Assembly (NCBI GenBank): GCA_014898415.1
Contig: RCTD01000004.1
Span: 867,001-931,000, forward strand
Direction of reading: 5' to 3'
Origin: Stromatinia cepivora
Taxonomy: Eukaryota; Ascomycota; Leotiomycetes; Helotiales; Sclerotiniaceae
Length of the DNA: 64,000 nucleotides
In this document: one piece after another, positions 36,846-48,572 of the stretch
Position numbering within the stretch: position 1 is the first letter of the stretch
Layout of the letters: each line of letters begins with the position of its first letter
The notes under the pieces: model-generated
Seen by the model: only the letters and a program-made list of their open reading frames with translations
Database searches by the model: none
Told to the model about the DNA's origin: nothing
Translations under genes and position numbers: made by a program

Positions 36846-39665
36846 CTAAGACAAAAACATAAAAGAAACGAGAAAAAGAAACATACCAGCAGCCAAAGCC
36901 AAATACCACGTGCGACTTGCTCCTCCATCCAACCAGCTTGCATCAAACCCCGCCTGCGCAAAGAAATTCCAAGAAGCGCGGGGATCGATAAGGGCCAAAT
37001 TAGCAAACAAAACACCCTTCCAACCCCCAACAACATTATCAGCTCTTCCATTCGAGAAATACGTATTCCATTCCTCCGTAACGAATTCTTCTGTCCTCGT
37101 AAGTGTCGAATGTGGAAGCAGGGGAAGCATATGAATTCCTTGGACAAGCTCTGGGGCGCCTCCAAAATATGTGGTATGGTCAATTTTATTCTCAAAAAGA
37201 ATACCAGATACTTTGTTTCCAATGAAATTGGCCGGTTGGACTGTGTTTGAGGATTCGTATAGGAAGTAGTTTTGTAAGGATCGCGCAGTTATTGCTAGTT
37301 GTAGGTTTCCTCTCGCTTCCATATTTGAGTCTCCTATTGTGCGCCCCCACATTTTAATGGCATAGGCCGATAAAGAGTCTTCAGATGAGGATTCTTCGTC
37401 TTTCCCATCGAAAGTTTCGTAGAGACCATGGGCCCAAGAGTGTCCATGGTACCAATCGAAGTTACGGGAAACCGGGAAGAAGTTATCCGCAGTTGAAGGA
37501 TTGGCAAAATCTCGCACCATTGAGTTGACATAGGCTTTATTACCTGCTAACCAGCTCGGATCTAGGTATCCGATAATGGCAGCTGTATATACAAAATAAG
37601 AGTAGTGGAAATGATGGTCGTTGTAGTATGTGTTTCCGAAATCAAGACCTGAATCTCCAGTTACGTATGATGCGGTAGAGACAATACCTCCCCACGCGGC
37701 TGATCTCATTAGTTTCCCGCATAAGATCTGAGAGCGCAAATAACTCACATTCATATACGAGGGGAAATTGTTGCTGATTGTTGACAAATAACGCAAAGTT
37801 TTGCTTCAGGGTATTGAGACCTGCTTGTGCCAAAGCTGTATTTCCAACGAAATCATGGAGTGTATATACAATCCCAGCAAATTTGGCAAGTGCCTATACA
37901 AGGTTAATAAAATGGTCGATAGATATCGTTGGGGCATACATACCTTTCCACTATAGTACATAGAATTCAGGTTCGTTTGCGCCGTCATATTTTGCGATAT
38001 CTCGCTAGCGGCAATGCTTGCGATGGTAGAAATAGCAGCTGCTGAAATTGAATTCGAACTTCCTCTTGCCGGACTCCAGGGTGCAAAGTTCAAACTAAGC
38101 GGTAGGTCCTCCTCCATTGTCCAGGAGTCGGCAACGATAGCTGTCGCCATACCCTTAGTTGTTGTAGTTAGCTGTACTCCATTGATTGCACCGCAAAGAG
38201 TGTTATCATCAAAAGACTCCAAATGATGCGGCAAAGCGAACATTGCCAAGGTTGTATCACTCAATCCACCCTTATTGAAAGCAATGGTGTAGGAACCAAC
38301 CGCACCATTTACATGACCCGAGAGGCTTGCAGAAATTGGATAAGCACCACATGCTTCATCAAACATAGCCTCATGCGCAGAACTCGCACTCTTTGCAATC
38401 TGAATAATTCCATTGAAGCCGCTAGTAGCCTGAACTAGTCCATTTCCCACAACTGTAAGTGCAAGATTTTGTCCAGAAGGTGAATAGGCATATAACAGCC
38501 ATGTCTTTCCATCCTCAAGTAATATAGAGTATTTCGTGATTCCTGACTTCGGAGGTGTTGGGTCTAAAGTTAATGTTCGGAAAAGGATTCCACTTTGTAA
38601 AATTGGTGTAGCACCGGCAAAGATAGCTGTCACAAAACCCATTCCTTGAACCAAAGGGAAAACAATAGCAGGGTCAGCGCCAGGAGACGGACTCAGATTA
38701 ACATTTACTGACAGAGCGGTCAGAGTGTCGGTTGTCAGAGTTGTCATTGCACCCAGTTGGGTCGCAGAAAGTACCAAAGATTGTAAGCCAATGGGATTTA
38801 TGAAGTATGAAGCAGGATTCGCTGCAGCATTAGGTCCAAACACTCGTTGGTCGGCATCTATATGAACGATAGTCATCCCCCAACTATTGGTCGCGCCTCC
38901 TCCCTTCGACCACGCAAGTGAATATGGATGCGTCCAGGTAGGCGCTGTTTGACTCCCGAGAAAGAAATTAGCATAAAATTTGTTGGTGTCACGAGGCGCA
39001 CGTTGTGATTTTATTCCTAGGCGAGGTACTGGATGATCCGAACGGGAGCCTAAATTAGATGGTGGAGGTGAAGTGTCGATTGGTTGGAAGATATTGGAGT
39101 CTGCTGCAATGGTATTCATCACATGATTCACAGGTGTTGGTGCAGTGGGAACGAGCTGAGTGGTAGGTGAGGGGATGGACGATGTGAGAATAGGAGGATC
39201 CGTAGCGTGGCCAGAAGTTTCGAGACTAGAAAGAACAGATCCTGTTGTGGCGGGAGTTTGAGTGCTAGGTGAGGGAAGAACTTGTACTGTAACTTGCACG
39301 GTACCTGAAATTGAGGAAGTGGTCAATACAGATACCGAGGGGATGACCGCGGTAGTTGTTATCGAGGAACTCAGGATTGCGCCCGGCGAAGAAAGGAATA
39401 TAAATCCATCTGAAGAAGTTTCTTCCGGGAGAAGAGATTTGGGTTGAAGTTCTTGCTCCGTCGTAAGCCGCTGAAGATTTTTGATGAGGGAGAGTGGAAA
39501 CAACGGAGCACCGGGCCCAAATGTTGGTGCTTCCCTGACCGGATGGTGGTTTTTCGTGAGTAGCGCGGTATGATAATCGCTTTGTTCTTGAGGATGAGGA
39601 TGAGGTGCACCGCTTGCAATTGCGGCGAGGATGTAAACAAGAAGAGCGTTAGTAATTTGCTTCAT
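36846..39665 (-). CDS. Endo-1,3-beta-glucanase, GH81 (Eng1-like)
   Basis: Hydrolyses beta-1,3-glucan of fungal walls, typically in septum or wall remodelling. Exons 39665-37944, 37893-37749 and 37699-36846 give about 906 residues. Residues 1-20 are a signal peptide. A Ser/Thr/Pro-rich linker with many O-glycosylation candidates runs from about 75 to 215. The GH81 domain then starts at NKFYANFFLGSQTAPTWTHPYS. Its (alpha/alpha)6 part carries YNDHHFHYSYFVY (the general-acid Asp region, with Ser where many homologues have Gly) and ESSSEDSLSAYAIKMWG (the catalytic Glu region). The second acceptor (GATCAG at 37700) was chosen because it restores SAWGGIVSTASY. The 3' end is uncertain: the frame reads to 36846, but a donor at 36886 could splice to an almost immediate stop at 36841. 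Confidence 0.92.
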
Positions 39666-40260
39666 ACTTGATAGAATTGCCGACTACCAAACCATTCGTG
39701 GTGTAGAGAAAGTAGGTAAAGTAAAAGAAGGCGATAAGAACAAGGAGCCTTGAAGGACTTGAGGGCTCCTCGAATGCATATAACTCAAGTATAATTCTAA
39801 GTATAATTTAAATATATCATTCACCCTTCACAGTAATATCACCGGCAAATTTAACGTGATCGTACAATGAGGAGAAACTTCCCGTCCAAAGTATGCTTGT
39901 TATTATTATTAGATAACAACAATTAAGATGCTATTAGGTGATAGGATAATAATTCGAACGTGAGTCATTTAATAGGGTTGTGTCAGAATAACAATCACAA
40001 AGCACGCTGGACAAGAGTTGGCAAAAAATTCAACACTCGAGGAATGATGAAAATATTCGGCAGGAAGGTACATTCGGGCCGTTGTGCATCATCAGATTCA
40101 TACTACCGATGAACGAAACCCTTCAAATTGACGCCAGAATGGTATTGTGGTAGGTACATAAGTACTTTGATTATGTATGATCAGTGTCGGAATGAGGTTT
40201 TACATACCAAAAGGGAGATGTTTTGTATTTTGATGATCGAGGAAGGCGCGTGGGTTGCGT

Positions 40261-40480
40261 GGAAGATGGGAGGAATGTCTTGGGACCGGAATTCGAATCT
40301 TACGGAGAAAGATCGAGGAATGCTCATCTCGACCCGCCATAAACACAAGAACTCAGATATAAACCGGGGTAAAAACCAAAGAGAGTACAAGATCTCTTGT
40401 AACATATCTCAAGTAATTTCCGATAAGTATCAGATGAGCCCGACGTTGTGACCCTTTCCCATGAGCTAAGTACGCACTAC
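40261..40480. repeat. Diverged direct repeat, copy 1
   Basis: Shares ordered blocks with 40985-41190: GAAGATGG..GGAATGTCTTG, CATCTCGAC.CGCCATAA, AGTACAAG.TCT and CATG.GCTAAGTAC. The copies lie about 725 bases apart in the same orientation and differ by substitutions and small gaps. Confidence 0.7.
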
Positions 40481-40984
40481 GTACTTCATTGAAGGCTCTA
40501 AGAAATTGTCTTACCTTCATGCTCAGGTGCACAAGTATACGTATGATTGATTGATGAAGGTCTCTCGAAACTTTCAGAGAGATACAGTATTTGAATACAA
40601 AAAGACTTCCAAGGTTATAGACAAATACTCGCAACAAAAATGATGAAGGGGTATCACCATTCATCATTTTGTTAGGGAGTTGTTTCTGCGAGTTACAAAT
40701 AGATTAAAATCTTTTTTTCCACCTCGGCTCAGTCATTTGTAAAATACCTAACCGATTCTCATGACCTCTGCAATGAGAAGTGTTATGATCCGTACTTATC
40801 ACGTGCACCGCCCTTTGAAAAAATATTGGAATATATCGATTAGTCGATATTTTCAGAAAGGCAATATCAAAATTTGTCGGATGCATTATATATGGTGTCC
40901 GGAAAACTTGCCCACTGCAACGGCCTACCTGGATATTCACGTGATATTCTACCACCTTTATGATTGCGCGACCAACCAATAGGT

Positions 40985-41190
40985 TGAGAAGATGGCCGGA
41001 ATGTCTTGTCCAGGAATGCAACATCTCGACTCGCCATAATTCATAAACACCAAAATTCCGGAGGTAAACGTTAGTGAAAGGAAAGTGAGTACAAGGTCTT
41101 TTGAAACATATTTCTAAAAAGAATGTTCTAAAAAGCGTGATGTTGTGTTGTGATGTTGTGGTTATCTTGCCATGCGCTAAGTACTTACTT
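40985..41190. repeat. Diverged direct repeat, copy 2
   Basis: Partner of 40261-40480. It contains an extra GTTGTG-rich stretch near 41138-41160 compared with copy 1. Confidence 0.7.
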
Positions 41191-41579
41191 AACCTTACAA
41201 CCTAATTTTATCATATTTTACATTAGGAAGCTCTACTACCTACTAGTACCTAGGTAGGTAATATAATCAAGATTTAAATGAGATACAAGAGATCCTTTAT
41301 CTTTAAAGGGGAATACAATAGGAGGATATATATAAGGTTAGAATCTCCGAAAATCAGAATTCTGCTGTAGTTGGTGGTGAATCTCATGTCATATCAACAC
41401 GTGGCTTTTGGGCGTAGAGAAGACAGAATATGTTCACTCACTCTAGCATCAATGAATCAAGTAATTTGTTTTGATTGCTTGTAAGATATCGTGGTTTGAA
41501 GATTGATTTGATTTATCGAAGGGAATCATAGGAAGCTGCTGTAACTACTCGACTAATTTTATCCTTCGCGGACTGGGAT

Positions 41580-42584
41580 TCAGATCTTCACAACAAACTT
41601 TGTGGCACTAACCCCGGCCTTAAGGGCATCGAAAACCTTTTGAGTTGCACCAATGCCCCCTTCAACAAGTCGAATCTTCGGAGATGCCATGACAGCTCCC
41701 TCTTGTATGGCTGTTTGGGGCCATTCGTTGAAAAACCACGCTCCTAACCCCGCCTGGTCTTGACCTGACCTCATGGCAACCGTCAACGATACATCGACTC
41801 CATTAGGCTTCGGCTCATCGGCGGGCCAGTGCAAAACTATTGCCAGCTGTCCGCCTGTTCTACTCTTGACCAAAATGACACTAGCAAGCTTGAGGCTACC
41901 ATTCTCGCTGATAGCATCGAAGACTTTAGTTATGGTCACACCGTACTGATTGGCTGCTTTCAATATTTTTGAATTGACTTCTGGGTCGTGATAGTCAAAT
42001 ACTTCTGAAGCGCCGAGTGATTTTACATAGGCATGGTTTGATTGGCTAGCGGTAGCAAAAACCTTCAATCCAAGTGCTTTGGCAATCTGCACAGCTGCGA
42101 GGCCCACCGAAGATGAACCACTCCATACCAATATTGCCGATTTATCTGCATCTTTCATGACTGCCGGTGGCTTAGGGATGCCTAAATTAACAAAAAGAGC
42201 AATGGCAGCTGTAGCGAAGGCCATGGGAAAAACCGAGCCTTCTTCAAATGGGATCGTAGCCGGGATCTTGGTAGTAGCGATATCACGCAATAGCGTATAT
42301 GTCTGCCAGGCACCATGATCAATTTCGGAGTTATATATGACAGCTGCAAAGCCACTGACACGATCGCCGACTTTGAAGAGTGTAACGCCGTCCCCCACGG
42401 CAACCACGACCCCGCAAACATCACTTCCCAGCACATTTGGGTACTTTTCGATGAAGAAGTCATAATCTTGAATCTTCCAGTCCACCGGATTGGCGGCGAT
42501 AGCGTGATTCCGAACTAAAAGTTCGTTGGGACCTAGTGTTGGGACTCAACGCTCCTTCACGGTCTTTGGTCTCGAAGTATCCAT
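41580..42584 (-). pseudogene. Zinc-free MDR enoyl reductase (toxD-like), in-frame stop
   Basis: Medium-chain reductase of the group that includes toxD-like proteins and stand-alone trans-enoyl reductases of polyketide pathways. From an ATG at 42584 the frame reads 12 codons, meets TGA at 42548, then continues with the conserved N-terminal segment VPTLGPNELLV and NPVDWKIQDY. The domain is then complete to the stop at 41580: GSDVCGVV, the NADPH site GSSSVGLAAVQIA, GASEVFDYHDPEV and a final KFVVKI. The first ATG after the stop is at 42485, inside the domain, and would drop the first strands. A 28-base GT-AG stretch over the stop is too short for an intron. The usual first 10-20 residues also look shortened. 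Decay by RIP (TGG to TGA) is possible; a sequencing error is the alternative. Confidence 0.75.
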
Positions 42585-42829
42585 TGCGGTTGTTGTCACT
42601 TTATTTTTCCAGAAATATTGAATGCGTGTATGTATTTTTTCGAAAGAGTTCGCGCAAATAAACACAATATTGGAGCACAGAGTACGTCAGGAACGTGCTA
42701 TATATATAGCAGGCGGAATATATGCTCCAATGTATGGCATATTCAGTACCCCGCTCCTATACAAATCCATATCAACGTCAAGAGGTTATATAAGCATGGC
42801 TTCTTTTATCTATCTAGATAGTTTGAAGT

Positions 42830-43290
42830 TATTTATTTTGTTAATATTTTATTAATAATCAATAAATTATTATTTCACTTCGATTTCTTTAAATATTCAT
42901 ATTATCATTATATTATATAAAAACAATTATATTAAATATTAATACTCTTCAATTTTAAAATATATATTACTGTTTTTTAGAATTTTTCTAAGTAATTTGA
43001 AGTATTTCAATTTTTATCTGAACTTTACTTTTGAAGAATTTTCAATTTTTTTTTTCCAAATTTTTTTAAATACTTAATATTATATAATAAATAAATAAAA
43101 AGATAATTTTGAAAAAAAACAAATTTAAAAAAAAATTAATTTCGAAGACAAACTAAAAAAAGTTTGAGAAAGTTAGAAAATAAGTATATACTATAGTATA
43201 TAACAAAGAAGTCCAGGAAAATAACTTTTTTAACTATATATAACTATTTTGTATATCTAATATAATAATATCTATAAAGTATATATCGCG
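42830..43290. other. Very AT-rich block
   Basis: About 460 bases composed almost entirely of A and T runs between two broken genes. No terminal repeats or coding frame are visible. It looks like heavily RIP-mutated transposon debris, though no transposase motif survives. Confidence 0.6.
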
Positions 43291-43506
43291 TATTACTTTA
43301 GGGTGCAGACACGGAAAGGGAAGTGCGTCTGTAGCCTTGGGGCGTACCTACGAATTGGGGTTGCACAGCATCTAGCTTAATCAGCTCAGAGGCACAGCAC
43401 TCAGCCTACAAAGCAAATGAATTGCACTGTATAAACGCAGTAGTCACTTTTCAACAAAAAGCAAAAATCCGCAGGAAGATTTACTTTTCGAAAACTACTC
43501 AGAATC

Positions 43507-43551
43507 ATGGTCGCAACAATTCTCATTACTGGATGCTCTCGAGGCTTAGGG
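43507..43551 (+). pseudogene. Short-chain dehydrogenase, 5' stub only
   Basis: An ATG with a plausible leader begins MVATILITGCSRGLGL, the first strand and the NAD(P)-binding glycine loop of a short-chain dehydrogenase. After 15 codons the similarity stops and the frame closes within a few codons. The rest of the enzyme is absent from the window. It abuts the opposite-strand transporter stub, so a deletion or rearrangement removed both 3' parts. Confidence 0.65.
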
Positions 43552-43954
43552 CTCTTTCGGCTGCCACAATCCTGAAAATTCCCAGAATCTGAAGAGAAGA
43601 GCCCAGTATTATCAAGGAGCGAAAATATCCTGAATCCATGGCTCTACCAGATATCGCCCCAACGAAGAAGAGGAGAAAAAGCTGTATAGAGCCAACCCAA
43701 GAAATGTCTGAAGGGGAGCGACTCAGAAACGTCCCCCAATGCGACTGGAACAACCCAAAAGAAGACATGTATCCGAAACCATTAACCACTAATAGGTGGC
43801 TAACTAACACCTGCGTCCAAGCATCAAAGCCTTTGTCGAATACCAGTTCAACATCTTGGGGCTCGGAAGCTCCGGACTCAAGATCTTCGGACTGAGAATG
43901 ACCTGATCCAAGAGCGACTCTGCATTCGTTTTCTAAACCGTTGGCCGCTGCCAT
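43526..43954 (-). pseudogene. MCT-like (monocarboxylate) MFS transporter, 5' stub
   Basis: The 142-codon frame begins with an acidic cytosolic tail, then FDAWTQVLVSHLLVVNGFGY, the first span of fungal monocarboxylate-porter homologues, followed by the next spans (SWVGSIQLFLLFFVG and RSLIILGSSLQILGIF). Similarity to the family ends at about 43575. The remaining 16 codons are out-of-family sequence crossing into the dehydrogenase stub. Only about three of twelve spans remain, so no functional transporter is expected. Confidence 0.7.
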
Positions 43955-45076
43955 TTGGACAAGCTTGTGATACCAAAAATTACTAAAATACAGCGACGGC
44001 GGAAAAAAATGTGATTTTATGAAGTCTATTTTGTTTCACATAATCAGTTTCACTGAAACCCACCGCGAACCAGGCGGCTGTTGTGAGCCGCTGGTGGGCC
44101 GAAGGTGGTGATGCATACTCAATCGCTTAATATTTCTTTTCTTCCTGCACCTTGAACAGTCTAGAATCATTGCATGATTGCAGATATTATGCGTAAGAAT
44201 ACTTTTAGTGGATAGAAAGAGCAATTCATGGGCCCAATTGAGGTTAGGGAGAGTAAATGACCTTCGTACTCCTCAAGTAAGCGTCTGCCAACTGTCAATT
44301 ACTCCCAAGTACTCGAGAGCCGACAGTCCGAAGCCTACCAAGCGAACCCTTCTGCATCTCTCGCTACCGAATATATCAATCTTTTGATACCTGCAACTTG
44401 CCTTCATGGTCTTCTCTATGCCTGTGTAGCCAAAAAAAGATGCAGCTCTATGATTTAAGATTTCCAATTTTCCACTGAATGACCCACAAGATCTTCAGCC
44501 CAACATGATATTAAAATGTAGCTTCCACGTGGTTCAAGAACCACGACACGAATAAATGCTGACTTACCAAAAATTATAGCTATGCAGTGAAAGACAAAAT
44601 GAGGCGTTTTGATTAAAGCTCTTCTTGGAGCCTTGTAATCTAAAGGCAAGACTAAGCCATAAACACTAAACTTGCTACATTGAGTGAATCCAATAGCCAG
44701 CCTCTTCCAAGTAATGGTAGTTATTGATTGGGTCCCATGCAAAAGTTGAACTTGGTATGAGATGTGATTAGGGTTTTGAAAAGTCACAAATCAAATCAGT
44801 CCAATACCTGATTCACAATTCACGATCCAGAGGAACATACCGATACTTGAAGAACTCAAAAACCATTGGGCAAGAACAGCACATGCCTCGTGCTAAGATT
44901 TTTTTTTCATTGAGCTCGAGTAAAACTTTTCATGATACATGTTTTTATGAGGTACCTAGGTTAGTTAACACGCTATTTTAACGTGCGGTGTTTCTTAACC
45001 CTGAATCTTGGACTGATAGCCAGGCACAGCACATATTACTAGAACTATGATAATCTTGGATTCCACACCTATCAGC
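43955..45076. other. Intergenic, 1.1 kb
   Basis: The promoter region of the lost transporter and the 3' region of the Utp14 gene. A 110-codon minus-strand frame at 44455-44787 has no recognisable domain. Confidence 0.5.
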
Positions 45077-47994
45077 CTACAACAAAGGCTTTGACATGGG
45101 AGCAATAATGCCTTGCTTGACCATGACTTTCGGCTTGGTCGAGTCCTGGAAGGTCTCCTTGGTGGCCCATTCCGGACCAACTGGCAATCGTAATGAACGC
45201 TCATATTGCTGGCGGTTCTCGAAAGGATAAGGTAATTGTGATGCATAGTATTTGCCATTCTAAATTTTTCATTAGCAAATGTAATCATGGTTAACAGCGG
45301 TGAGATACGTACCTTCTTGACACGTTTCTCATTAATGATAACGCGGTCAAGCTTTGCATCTTTCCTGTTTTGCTCCTTGATACCCTCGGACTTGGTAAGG
45401 AATCTTCCCTTGTTTTTTGCCTTCTCTCTTTTGCTCACGCCGTCTCCTACCCAACTTCCCCAACCAGGTATGGTATTATCGATGACTTTTTCATCCTCAT
45501 CCTCAATCGTCTGTCTTTTCTCGGCTTCAAAATCGCCGACAACATCAGCTCCAGCAAAAGCACGTTTGATAAGCTCCTGATCTTTGATAGCGAATGGGAG
45601 GTGGATAGCACCATCATCCTCACTATCTTCATCAGAAGCCTCGAGAACCTGGGCTGTTTTAGACTTGGCCTTTTTGGATTTGGGCTGCTTGGCCATTATA
45701 GCAGCTTGTGACAGATCAAGCTCTTCGACATCCATAGCATTGTTGCTCTTATGTCTGCGTTTGTTCGCCTCCTTCTTGCTGACCATGCCGGACTTGAGGG
45801 GTACCTTCGACCATGCTCCACCTTCAGTAGCTACTTCTGGCTCCGCGGCAGGTGGACTTCCAAAACTTTTGCTAGCGCCATTAGTCTTCTTTGCTTTTGG
45901 TGCACTCGCAATTGTTCTCGGGCCGTTATCAACCCCTGTGAATTCCACATCCATATTTCCCTCCTCATCCTCTGAGTCTGCAGCTTCTTCGAATTCATTA
46001 AGTTTTTGTGGTTTCATCGAAGCATCTTTGGCTTTGGACCCGGGTCCAAATATTCTACGCCCAATATTGCCATCTTCTTCCTCTTCACTAGGGCTTTCCT
46101 CTCCTGCGAGCTCCTTCCGCATTTCCTCTATCATAGCATCATTCGCCTTTCTGCGTGATTCCTCTGCATTACGCATGAATTTCATATTTGCCAGTTTTGC
46201 ACCTGGTGCAGAGTCATCGATAACATTGTCTTCTCCAACCTTTTCTAGGCGTCGAAGTAGTCGCTTCTGCTCCGTTTCTTCATTGTCGCTCAAACCATCA
46301 TCAGAATCAACCATTGATTCGTCCGAGTCATCTTCAAACTCTTTCCTCACTGCCCGCCCTTCTACCCTCTTTCGCAACTCCTCCTCTCTTCGTGCCATTT
46401 CGGTGATTCCATCTCTAGCATCTTCATCCCATGCTGCTCGACCCATAGCTTTTGTGGCCTTAGCCCATTTGCTATTTCGGTGCTTAGCCCCCATTCTCTC
46501 GGTTGCACGTCGTCTGTCCTGAGCCTCTAGCTCATCCTCAGATGGAACGAAACCTCCCTCTTCGAGAGCTGCTCTATTTTTCGCCTCTTCCTTTTCACGT
46601 TGTTTTCGATGGACTTTGCGATAAGACTTGCTCTTGATTTTTTTTACTCGCTTCGCCTTGAGCTCTTCTCGGTAAAGGAGCTCTCGAGCCATTCGTAACT
46701 GATCTCTACGAGCTTTCACTTCCTCCATTGATAGTTTGTTCATTTCTAATTCCTCAAATTCTCGGATCTTATCCTCGTCATCTCTGCCACCCGCAGTGGC
46801 GAGTCCACTCTCCTCAAGAATACTCTGGATTGTGGCTTCAAGCTCATTAAACGGTTTAGACTGTGTTGTTGATTGGAGTCGAGTATTTGCGCGTGCAGAA
46901 TCTGCATCTGGATCCGCCAGAGGGAAAACCAAATGGTCTGCTCGTCGATTATGCTTTACGGTGTCCGTCCATCTATCCAAGGTTTCTTTGCTCTTGTCGT
47001 AGGCTACGCTGCGATCGAGGCGGTCTTGTTGACGTCTTGCGAGGGGCACTTCTAGCTTGCCAGCGACCTTTTTCTTGCTATCGCCTGTTTCCAAAAACTT
47101 CAAAGACTTCTTGATTTGAGGATCACTGATCTTAGGTAGACCAAGGTCTTCTAATGTAAGTTTGTTCTTCGATGTGAGACCAAAGTCCGAAGGAGTAGCA
47201 TACTCGCTTGCCCCATCACTCCGCTGTTTGGCAAGGGCTTTGCTTTCATTCTGCGGAAGATTCGCAATGAGATTTTGCAGTGCCGCAAGTTTCGATGGAT
47301 CTGTAGAATCCTCTTCGTCTTCATCGTCGGCAGAGGATGCAGAAGACTCTTCGTCGCTTTCTTCATCCTCGTCGTCGAAACCAGATTCGTTCGAACCTTC
47401 AGCCTCACCTTCGTCGTTATCATCTGATGAAGCATCCAACATATCTGCAAGATCAACAGCGCCCTCTCCTAGGTCACCTTCCTCCAGTTCCGACCCCGAG
47501 TCTTCGCCATCATCGTCCTCATCCAGGTTCAGGTCTTTATTTCGTGAAATATGTTTCTTAGAACTCTTATTACTTGAGCTCCCTGAAAACGCATATCCTT
47601 CAAATTTTTCCTCATCACTCTCTCCAAAGGCTTCATCGCTGTCAATATCGCTGTCGTCATCACTGCCCACCACTCCCATTTTCCAGGTGTTTCCTTCGCT
47701 GTCGCTTCCCTCGTCGATATCTAGCTCATCGAATCGACCTTTCGTTGGCCCCTTTTTTTGTTTCTTCGCACTAGACTCTTCATCTTCGTCGTCTTCTTCG
47801 TCATCCTCATCCCTGCTTCGCTTCCCAGGTCTGTTCCCGCCTTCAGCGTGGCCCAATCGACTTTGTCTGACTTTATGACGTTCCCCAATTTGTTGCTGCG
47901 CAGCAGAAAATGCATCAACCGTCTTCTTCTTAGACTTAGTCCTAATCTTGGGCTGCTTCAATAGCGACCTGCCATGCGACTGTCTTCCAGGCAT
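45077..47994 (-). CDS. U3 snoRNP protein Utp14
   Basis: Component of the small-subunit processome in the nucleolus, required for 18S rRNA processing; the yeast protein binds and stimulates the helicase Dhr1. Exon 1 is 47994-45313 and exon 2 is 45259-45077, giving about 954 residues. The first 250 residues are highly acidic Asp/Glu/Ser blocks. The Utp14 core follows, with KIKSKSYRKVHRK (about residue 465), a charged middle, and the C-terminal signature IPGWGSWVG, then DRVIINEKRVKK at the splice and the last-exon segment YYASQLPYPFENRQQYE. The short last exon was found by splicing and restores the conserved C-terminus ending SKPLL. Serine codons create long meaningless antisense frames. Assignment is firm. 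Confidence 0.95.
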
Positions 47995-48200
47995 AATTGC
48001 ACTTTCAATATTCGTGTCGCAATTGTGTGCTAGAATCGGTGATTATCCTTTTATCAATTTTATCGGGAAACTTTTTTTTACCACCACCGGATAAACGCGG
48101 CCGCCGGGTCCACACTAGCTAGCGTTCCAAAGACAATTTTGGAGAAGCATCACAAGTCTGCAAAATCCAAGATCAAACGCCTATAACATCGATTGCAATC
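47995..48200. promoter_or_regulatory. Shared divergent promoter, Utp14 / mL41
   Basis: Only 206 bases separate the two divergent start codons, so both ribosome-related genes must share this promoter. It holds a GC-rich CGCGGCCGCC stretch near 48096 and a T-run near 48071. No TATA box is evident. Confidence 0.6.
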
Positions 48201-48572
48201 ATGCAGCCCACACAATGCCTGATGAAACGGATAACCCGACATGCTCTGAGTACGAAGAAAGCAAATAAGGGATTCTACAAGGGTACTGGAACTGGTTCAA
48301 CGGGTCGACATACACAACATGGAGGGTATATAATCGAATGGGATAAGGTCAGGACATACGTTGTGCCGCCAAACCTCAAGGAGTGTAAAGTACGAATTCG
48401 CAGATGTCAATTTTTAATATTTCACAGGGTGCTGACGAAGATTTAGCTCACCCCATTTGTCACAAAAAAGATATTGCCGCCGAGAGGAAGATTCGAAAAT
48501 GACCCTAAAGGTGCTTTCAGTGGAGAGGCATATCTGCGGAAGTGGAAGGAAATCTCTGACGGAATGACATAA
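48201..48572 (+). CDS. Mitochondrial ribosomal protein mL41 (MRPL27)
   Basis: Large-subunit protein of the mitochondrial ribosome. Exon 1 is 48201-48389 and exon 2 is 48447-48572, giving 104 residues. A basic N-terminus rich in Arg, Lys, Thr and Ser serves as presequence. The family core KGFYKGTGTGSTGRHT is followed by GGYIIEWDKVRTYVVP and, after the splice, LTPFVTKKI with PPRGRF. Length is close to the yeast protein. Divergent from Utp14, which suggests joint control of cytosolic and mitochondrial ribosome supply. Confidence 0.88.

Larger units (their letters stand above)
39666..41579. other. Intergenic with duplicated segment
   Basis: No gene is supported. The left end is the GH81 promoter. 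Two copies of a diverged roughly 200-base direct repeat are listed separately. Confidence 0.6.

Noticed and set aside
36841..36886. Possible last intron of the GH81 gene leading to a stop at 36841
   Set aside because: It would be only 41 bases and leave a two-base coding end; the read-through frame was kept, with the alternative noted.
45584..46522. 312-codon Ser-rich plus-strand frame, and a similar 238-codon frame at 47162-47878
   Set aside because: Antisense shadows of the acidic Asp/Glu/Ser-rich Utp14 coding sequence; no domain, no independent context.
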